A stretch of DNA of 64,000 nt from Stomoxys calcitrans (Eukaryota; Arthropoda; Insecta; Diptera; Muscidae): NCBI RefSeq assembly GCF_963082655.1, contig NC_081553.1, forward strand, positions 18,380,643-18,444,642, given 5' to 3'. A program made the position numbers and the translations under genes. The notes beneath the pieces were generated by a model. The model saw nothing but the letters and a program-made list of their open reading frames with translations, did not search any database and was not told the origin of the DNA. The first letter of the stretch is position 1. Each line of letters starts with the position of its first letter. Shown piece by piece: positions 57,094 to 64,000 of the stretch.

Positions 57094-57740
57094 TATATAC
57101 CCTTCGCCGTGGATAGCGTTTAAAATGTTCTTTGAATGACCTTTTCAAGTATATAGAAGCTAAGAGAAGTGGCTGTTAGAAGTCATAAAAAAATGCAACA
57201 TCAAAATTTGGATAATAATTTATATGGGAGCTATATCAAGTTTTGAATCGATATGGATCGCACTAAGCAAGGATTTTGGAAGTCTAACCAAACCCTTTGT
57301 GCAAATTTTCAATCAAATCGGATGACAATTGCGACCTCTAGATCCCCATTCAAATCGGGAGATCAGGTTATATAGGAGGTATTTGAGGCTATGTACAGAT
57401 TTGTCCCATGTTTGGCACAGTCGTTGGAAGTCATAACAAAACGCCAAATGCAAAATTTCAGTCAAAACGGATAAGTATAGCGCCCTCTAGATATAGCGCC
57501 CTCTAGATATAGCGCCCTCTAGATATAGCGCCCTTTAGATATAGCGCCCTCTAGATATAGCGCCCTCTAGAGGCCCAATCAAATCAAATCCGGAGACCAG
57601 TTTATATGACAGCAATATCTATGTTATGGACCAAATTGTACCATGCTTCGCGTAGTCGTTGGAAGTCGCAACAAAATGCAAAATATTGTACAAAATTTCA
57701 GCAAATGCGCCCTCTAGAGGCTCAAGAAGTCGAATCAGAA
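57094..57740 (-). mobile_element. Helentron/DINE-1-like element, minus-strand half
   Basis: TATATACCCTTCGCCGTGGATAGC (57094-57117) is the mutated complement of the family's right inverted repeat ATCCATGGTGGAGGGTATATA. Three monomers on the minus strand follow (CAAATCGGATGACAATTGCG, GCACAGTCGTTGGAAGTCAT). Includes a 16-bp tandem repeat. Joined head-to-head to the next copy. Confidence 0.6.
57476..57571. repeat. 16-bp tandem repeat, 6 units
   Basis: TATAGCGCCCTCTAGA repeated at 57476, 57492, 57508, 57524, 57540 and 57556, with one substitution (CCCTTTAGA) in unit 4. It derives from a conserved word of the Helentron-like monomer. Confidence 0.9.
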
Positions 57741-58486
57741 GATGGGCCATATCGGTCCATGTTTTGATATAGCTGTCATACGAACCGATGTTGGATCTTG
57801 ATTTCTTGAGCCACTAGAGGGAGCAATTCTCATCCGATTTGGCTGAAATTTTGCATGAATTGTTTTGTAATGACTTTCAACAAGTGTGCTAAGTAAAGTT
57901 CAAATAGTTACATAACCTGATACAGTTACTATATAAACCGATCATGGATCTTGACTTCTTAAGACACAAGAGGGTGCCATTATCATGCGATGTGGCCTAA
58001 ATTTCGCATGAAATGTTCTGTTATGTTTTTCACCAACTGTGCTAAGTATGGTTCAAATCGGTCCATAATCTCTTATAGCGCCCATATAAACCGATCTTGG
58101 ATCTTTTCTTCTTGAGCCACTAGAGGGCGCAATTCTCATTCAAATTGGCTTAAATTTTGTACAACGGCGTCGCACATGACCTTGCACATACATGTGCAAG
58201 GTCACAATATGGCTTCTTTATATGGTCTGCATCGATCTTTAACCTGATATAGCTCCCATAAAAGCCGATCTCTCCGGTTCTGCTTCTTATCGGAATGGAC
58301 TGAAATATTACACAAGGACTTCTACTGTGGTCTTCAACATTTAATGCACTTATGGTCCGAATAATAATTATTTTTCATTGTTCTTTGTTTGCTTAAAAAG
58401 AGATATCGTGCAAAGAACTCGACAAATGCGATCCATGATGGATGGTATAAAAGATTCGGCCCGGCCGAAGTACGCTCTTACTTGTG
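57741..58486 (+). mobile_element. Helentron/DINE-1-like element, plus-strand half with 3' end
   Basis: Starts at ATGGGCCATATCGGTCCATG, runs through about four monomers and ends with GATGGATGGTATAAAAGATT, hairpin TTCGGCCCGGCCGAA and TCTTACTTGTG. The left end and microsatellite are absent; instead it faces the minus-strand half. Contains a 28-nt palindrome at 58177-58204. Confidence 0.65.
58177..58204. repeat. Perfect 13-bp-stem palindrome
   Basis: TGACCTTGCACAT, two bases AC, then ATGTGCAAGGTCA. It is not part of the normal monomer and is probably an inverted micro-duplication. Confidence 0.9.
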
Positions 58487-58528
58487 TTGAATTTACATTT
58501 CTTCTCTCACATAGCACGCTTGAAAGAA

Positions 58529-58640
58529 AAGGGTGATTTTTATTCGTTAAGTTTGATAACTGATTGATACTTGGTTCAAACGCCAACTGTGAAAGTGAAA
58601 AGTGTTCAGTATACTCTGCCATTTTATCATGCAGTAACGG
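58529..58640 (+). mobile_element. Divergent relative of the AAGGGTGATTT mariner-type end
   Basis: AAGGGTGATTTTTATTCG, then AAGTGTTCAGTATACTCTGC and ATTTTATCATGCAG align in order with the left arm of 24271-24877 (AAGATGCTCAGTATGCTTTG, ATTTCATCATGAAT). No opposite end and no clear TA on the left. Confidence 0.45.
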
Positions 58641-58644
58641 CTGC

Positions 58645-59420
58645 AAAAAGTGTATGGACCAATTGACATTGGCGTCACAGAGTGGGAGAAACTAGTAAAA
58701 AAATGCCGTGTGAGAAGAAGAGCTGAGGCGAGATCGTGGGCAAATTTTAAAGGCCTTAGGTTGTCTGGGCGCCTTTTGGCAGTGTCCTTGGTCCCCGTGG
58801 TTGGTCACCTCGGTATTTCGAAAAATTGTTCGGTCTGTCAAATCTTCATTTGTGGCTCGATTTCCAAAATTTTTTGCTGGATAGTGCTCAAAAACCTCAC
58901 AAATGTCCACTTGGTGTAAACAAAACTTGGTAATACAATACTAAAAAATTCCCGATTTTGAAACAATCTTTGTCCAAAAGAGCTATTTTGGGAATTTTCG
59001 TAAAAGAATTTGGGCACAATATATTTTTGGTTTTTTAAGGACATTTTTATCTGCAAAATTCCAAAACATTTAAAATTCAAAGCGATATCTCTTCCCTTTC
59101 TCACGCGGCCTATTTTTTTTAATAGTCTTTTCCGATTTTCTCCCACTGTGCGTCGTACGAACCACAAATTGTATGACGACGCTAGCATAGTAAAACGTAT
59201 CAAAGTACAACAGTTGCATTGGCTAGGTCATGCTGTCAGAATGAATGAAGAAGCTCCAGCGAATAGTATTTTGAAGGCGATCACTGTGGTACACGCAACC
59301 CAGGACGAGCCCAATGGAAAGATCAAGTGGTGAAAAATATCTCGCAACTTGGTGTCCGAGATTAAGGAAGGAGCGCATAAGATGGAGGCGCTTGGAATGC
59401 TATTCTAAGTTCGACTAATG
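58645..59420 (+). mobile_element. Non-LTR retrotransposon RT C-terminal fragment, interrupted
   Basis: After the inserted element the frame reads RRTNHKLYDDASIVKRIKVQ, QLHWLGHAVRMNEEAPANS, then DQVVKNISQLGVRD, a stop and GGAWNAILSS. This is the typical C-terminal tail of LINE reverse transcriptases (the RI(K)xxRLRWLGHxxRM region). Left of the insertion a short piece (VYGPIDI, about 58648-58670) precedes. Inactive: N-terminal RT missing, stops and frame shifts present. Confidence 0.75.
58676..59150. mobile_element. 475-bp element with CACAG(AG)TGGGAGAAA inverted ends
   Basis: Left end CACAGAGTGGGAGAAAC, right end TTTCTCCCACTGTG (complement CACAGTGGGAGAAA). Flanked by CGT at 58673-58675 and 59151-59153; removing the element and one CGT joins LINE codons ...HW-R-R-T-N-H without a frame change. 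It has no transposase, so it is a non-autonomous DNA element. CACAG ends with 3-bp duplications suggest a CACTA/CMC-like group. CACAGTG also resembles Transib ends, but those make 5-bp duplications. Confidence 0.7.
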
Positions 59421-59449
59421 GGACAAATGTCCTGTCATAATCATATTCG

Positions 59450-59556
59450 GCCACCATAGCGCAGAGGTTAGCATGTCCATCTATGACGCTGAACACCTGG
59501 GTTCGAATCCTGACGAGACCAACAGAAAAAAACTTTCAGCGGTGGTTTTTCTTACT
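59450..59556 (+). mobile_element. tRNA-derived SINE, 5' head only
   Basis: GGCCACCATAGCGCAGAGG (A-box region), B box GGGTTCGAATCCTGAC, then AACTTTCAGCGGTGGTTTTT and an abrupt end. The internal promoter is intact though the body is missing. Confidence 0.8.
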
Positions 59557-60808
59557 TCTTTTAGTATCAAAATGTACGCATTTCAAAGTTTACCTGTATA
59601 CCAAATTTGAGAGCATTATGCACGATGCATCAAAATGGCTCATTTTTGTGGCTCCCTGAAACGGTGTAATTTTCGTCTGGTCTGTATATTCAACAAACAA
59701 ACTAGACAAGAATGAGTGACTGGGTATCAAAAGTAATTTTTGCTCATTTTATGACTCCCTGTGGAGAGGAATAAAATACTAACACAACAACAAATATGAA
59801 AGTAACATCAAACAACTGCAAAGTATAGTACGAAGGTTCAAACAGCATAGGAAAATGAAGGAGATAATGCCAGAACATAGTTAACATTTACAAAAAAAAA
59901 AGCAACAATAATGCAAAGCTTAGAAAGGCAGCATCACTTACCAGGGGAAATAAAAGCAACGAAAACAACAACACATACCCAAGCAGACCAAGGCCAGTAA
60001 GTAGACTTGCCAATGTGTTTTGAACATTAGGAGTGAGCATCAGTTATACAGGTGTCTAGAGGTCTACACTCACCATGTGACACCGACAATTGCATGGAAT
60101 TTCAACGACCTCATCAAATGTCGTAGTCTCACTCCCTACCTCCCCCCCTCCCCACAAAAACATTAGATCACATAGCATAGCACATACTCGAAGTTGAATC
60201 CGTTAAGCGACCGCACAATCACAGCCTTAGTGAGCTCTGACTCCGACTCTCGCTCTCTCTCTGCCTCTCTCTCTTTCTCACTCGCCTACTACTGGCAACA
60301 AGCAGCATATGTACGTGACGCATCGTTTAATGTAATTTACCAAAATAACAAAAACTGAAAACAGAAAAAAAAATCTCGAAAAAACAAGGAAAAGACAACT
60401 GAAGATGGCAACTGTGAATGAAAAATCCTAATCCGAACATGACAATTATTCAGACGGTGAACTGAGTTGACTTGGTTGTGCACGCCTGCCGTGCCGCTAT
60501 GTTGTGTTCACGGTGTGTGGCCAAAAAACAGCTCCAGCCCGCCTTCCATCCAGGCAGGCAGGCAGGCATCCAAAAGCGTGCACAGCGGCGCTTCTGTGGC
60601 TAAGGCCATAAAGTAGCAAACAACAAGTGTTGCCACCTGACATGAGCAGAACATGACATGAAAGGTGTAATTTAAAAAAAAAAATTTGAGCAGATTAGAA
60701 AACAAATCAATTGAAACCATTTTTTTAATAACCATATACTGTGATAAAAAAATTCTTTAAAAAAGGGATAACATTTAACAAGCTAGAGATACAAAAAAAA
60801 AAAAATAT
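59557..60808. other. Unique-looking non-coding block
   Basis: Has a CAA-rich part (59770-59980), CT-rich text (60250-60280) and a CAGG tract (60550-60567). No gene recognised. Confidence 0.5.
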
Positions 60809-62690
60809 GTTTATACCCACCACCTATAAAGTTATATTTTTTGATCAGCCTAAAAATCTAAGACGATATAGCCATGTCCGTCCGTCTGTCTGTTGAAATC
60901 ACGCTACAGTCTTTAAAAATTGAGATATTGAGCTCAAACATTCTTTTTTTGTGCATGGGCAGGTTAAGTTCGAAGAAGGGCTATATCGGACTATATCTTG
61001 ATATAGCCTCCATATAGACCGATCCCCCGATTTTGCGTCTTAGGGACATAAAGGCCACATTTATTGTCCTATTTTACTGAAATTTGGGACAGTGAGTTGT
61101 GTTAGGCCCTTCGACAACCTTCTTTAGCTTGGCCGAGATCGGTCCAGATTTGAATATAGCTGCCATATAGACCGATCTCCCGATTTGAGGTTTTGGGCTC
61201 ATAAAAGTCGCATTTATTGTCCAATGTCGCCGAAATTTGGGACAGTGACTTAAGTAAGGCCCCTTAACATCTTTGTGCAATATGGCACAGATCGGTCCAG
61301 TTTAGGATATAGCTGCCATATAGACCGATCTCTCGATTTGAGGTTTTGGGCCATAAATGGCGCATTTATTGTCCGATGTCGCCGAAATTTGGGACAGTGA
61401 CTTAAGTAAGGCCCCTTAACATCTTTCTGTAATATGGCACAGATCGGTCCAGTTTTGGATATAGCTGCCATATAGGCCGATCTCTCGATTCAAGGTCTTG
61501 GGCCCATAAAAGTCGCATTTATTGTCCGATTTTGCCAAAATTTGGGACAGTCAGTTGTGTTAGGCCCTTCGACAACCTTCTTTAGCTTGGCCGAGATCGG
61601 TCCAGATTTAAATATAGCTGCCATATAGACCGATCTCTCGATTTAAGGTCTTGAGTCCATAAAAGTCGCATGTATTGTCCGATTTTGCCAAAATTTGGGA
61701 CAGTGAGTTGTGTTAGGCCCTTCGACAACCTTCTTTAGCTTGGCCGAGATCGGTTCAGATTTAGATATAGCTGCCATATAGACCGATCTCTCGATTTAAG
61801 GTCTTGGGGGCCCATAAAAGTCGCATTTATTGTCCGATTTTGCCAAAATTTGGGACAGAGAGTTGTGTTAGGCCCTTCGACAACCTTCTTTAGCTTGGCC
61901 GAGATCGGTCCAGATTTTGATATAGTTGCCATATAGACCCATCTCTCGATTTAAAGTCTTGGGCCCATTAATGTCGCATTTATTGTCCGATTTCGCCAAA
62001 ATTTGGGACAGTGAGTTGTGTTAGGCCCTTCGACAACCTTCTTTAGCTTGGCCGAGATCGGTTTACATTTAGATATAGCTGCCATATAGACCGATCTCTC
62101 GATTTAAGGTCTTGGGTCCCTAAAAATTGCATTTATTGTCCGATTTCGCCTAAATTTGGGACAGTGAGTTGTGTTAGACCCTTCAACATTATTCTTTAAT
62201 TTGGCTAATATCGGTCCCGATTTGGATATAGCTGTCATATAGACCGATCTCTCGATTTAAGGTTTTGGGCCCCTAAAAGGTGCATTTATTGCCCGATGTC
62301 GCCGAAATTTGGGACAGTGACTTATGTAAGGCACCTTAAAATATTTCTGCAATATAGCACAGATCGGTCCAGATTTTGATATAGCTGCCATGGATATAGC
62401 TATATGGAGCAATCTCACGATTTCGCTCAAATTTGACACAGTGACTTATTTTAGGCTTTTCCACATCCGTGATGCATATGGTTCAGATCGGTCTATATTT
62501 GGATATGGCTACCAAATATACCAATATTTTGTTCTGTAAAATTGAACAGTGACTTGTACTTATTAGACCATATTTCGATAAAGCTGCTATGGGGGTACAA
62601 ATTATGCATTTTTCACAGGATTTTGACAGGTGGTTTATATAAATACCCGAGGTGGGGGGTATCCAAAGTTCGGCCGTTTTACTTTCCACC
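60809..62690 (+). mobile_element. Helentron/DINE-1-like element, subtype A, long copy
   Basis: TTTATACCCACCACC (60811-60825) pairs with GAGGTGGGGGGTA near 62650. Part of the left block is deleted just after the start. Microsatellite GTCCGTCCGTCTGTCTG at 60876-60892. About ten monomers with TAGCTGCCATATAGACCGAT (near 61157, 61311, 61465, 61617, 61768, 62078 and others), spacing about 152-156 bp. The right end has GGGTATCCAAAGTTCGGCCG but the hairpin is shortened (CGGCCGTTTTACTTTCC). Confidence 0.7.
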
Positions 62691-63965
62691 AAGTTAACCA
62701 AAAAATCTACTGAATAAAACCGTAATAATAATTATTGTATTTTTTTCTTTTAAGGAAAATAAAATTTCGCCAACATTTTCAATAGTTTCTTTCTCAATTT
62801 ACGTTTTTTGTTTATTATTTATTTTTTAATTATTAGTTTTCTAATTTCACATACTTTAATGGCAACACTGCAGTCATCCTCTAACCCAGCCAACCAAGCA
62901 ACTGGCAGGCAGCAGTCGTCACTTCACATTTTCGGCGTTAATTTTTTTGTGGCTTGTTCTTAATGCACTCCAAAGTATGTTAAATGGATAATTATGTCGT
63001 ATTGTGGCTATAAAATGTAATAAATGAGTTTTTTCTTTCATTTCGTTTTCTTTGCTCGCACTCTCCCATTCGAACAACACAAAACGAATGGGTGTTGGGT
63101 GAGTGAATTCTACCCCTGTCACAACAACAGCATCTCTTGATGCTACTCTACCATTTGTTCTCTCTCTCTCTCTCTCCCTCTCTCATTCTCCCTTCCCTGA
63201 CTAAAATTGACTTCTCAGCATTTCATTTCCCTGAGTTTTTCTTAAAACGTTGTAATGGGCTTAATTACAACTTTGATTTGATTGTTCGCTTGTTTTGTGA
63301 CTTTTTTTTTGCCAACTTTGGTGTCTTGTCATTCTTTTTGTCATTGGCGTTATGCGTCTGTCATGCCATTGTAGCATGTGTCTGTCTGTTACTAGTTACT
63401 GTGTGTGTGTGTGTCGACGGTATGTGTGGGGTTGTCATTGTCAATGTTGTCTTTTCCGTTTCTTCTTTGGAATAAAATGACAGAATTATTAACATTTCTA
63501 TAGCCAAAGGGGGAGCTCTAAAAGAAAATTGTCGTTAAATAACATTGTTAATGGGGGAAATTTATTTATGCCTTGGGTATCTTGAGACGATGGGCCATTG
63601 TGTGTATGTGTGTCTGTGGCGAGATAGTGGTGTCCAGCACCGTTTGTTGAGGATTTGAAATTAAATACGTTAATAACAATTTAATCCTGTAATACAAATG
63701 TTTTTTTTTTTTGTTTATCTCGCTCTGGTGTCCTTTTTTGTGGATTCATGTTGGTTTAGCGGCGTTTCCTAGTAAAAACAATTTAATTTCAAATGAAACA
63801 GGCCACTCTTAATTGCAAGAAATAGCTTGCTTCACAATACAGACTTCTGTCATAACAAAAAATTACTATTTTATACAATTTTTGGGGAAAATGGCAAATG
63901 ATAGCAAGTCAAAGGACGAGCCTCAGCTGACTTGTGTACATTTAAAATTTTAATATACAAATACA
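62691..63965. other. Unique-looking non-coding block
   Basis: Contains TC-rich text at 63156-63185, (GT)n at 63397-63412 and a T tract at 63700-63712. The frame at 63137-63475 is microsatellite-driven (Ser/Leu/Phe then Val/Cys). No gene recognised. Confidence 0.5.
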
Positions 63966-63967
63966 TA

Positions 63968-64000
63968 TTGGGTTGCCCAAAAAGTAATTGCGGATTTTTT
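63968..64000. mobile_element. Mariner-type MITE, left end at window edge
   Basis: TA (63966-63967) then TTGGGTTGCCCAAAAAGTAA and TTGCGGATTTTTT, identical to the start of 49636-49872. The rest lies outside the window. Confidence 0.85.

Overview
The window looks like non-coding nuclear DNA of a higher fly (calyptrate, probably Muscidae such as Stomoxys, Haematobia or Musca; the family is inferred from repeat style and not proven). It is AT-rich, holds no credible host exon, tRNA, rRNA or bacterial-type operon, and most of it is transposable elements, their fragments and tandem arrays. It is best read as a large intron or intergenic/heterochromatic stretch.

Four dispersed families set the layout. 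(1) Elements that start TTTATACCC(T/A)CCACC, carry a (GTCY)n microsatellite and tandem monomers of about 150-190 bp, and end with the inverted copy of the start plus a GGCCCGGCC hairpin and CTTTTACTTGTTT. This resembles non-autonomous Helentrons (DINE-1/HINE type); the best copy is 9127-10974, others lie at 447-2252, 14733-15848, 23022-24268, 25640-26516, 31812-32211, 36643-37418, 45679-47030, 49875-50680, 57094-58486 and 60809-62690. (2) A tRNA-derived SINE of about 300 bp with A and B boxes, in about 17 full or partial copies. (3) An unclassified GC-richer repeat (called R here) at 2253-5058, 7336-9128, 10981-11383 and 13490-14732. (4) Mariner-type DNA elements: a 237-bp MITE (49636, 51188 and the window end), a 607-bp element with two 5' ends (24271), a transposase remnant (37965) and a CAGGGTGG MITE (56862).

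Non-LTR retrotransposon remains: a fragment with RNase H and a Cys-His motif on the minus strand (26560-28265) split by 70 copies of a 12-bp unit; a Jockey-like endonuclease/RT element on the minus strand (50680-53340), itself hit by the MITE; a 5'-truncated RT element on the plus strand with 11-bp target duplications (54146-55367); and an RT C-terminal piece (58645-59420) hit by a 475-bp element with CACAG ends.

Tandem arrays: 27-bp hairpin minisatellite (11384-12030), degenerate ~130-bp array (16790-18385), 340-bp duplication (31032-31711), AACTAGTTC-rich array (32719-34520), AAAATCAAGTAAA array (36400-39000) and a 21-bp dyad-symmetric satellite (about 40.86-45.67 kb, with higher-order duplications). 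Unique-looking blocks lie between (5173-7235, 12031-13489, 18386-20104, 21229-22655, 28266-30139, 34521-36117, 39001-40680, 47031-49633, 55379-56859, 59557-60808, 62691-63965). The features do not form a pathway. The biology here is insertion, nesting, tandem expansion and short inverted duplications that look like template switching.
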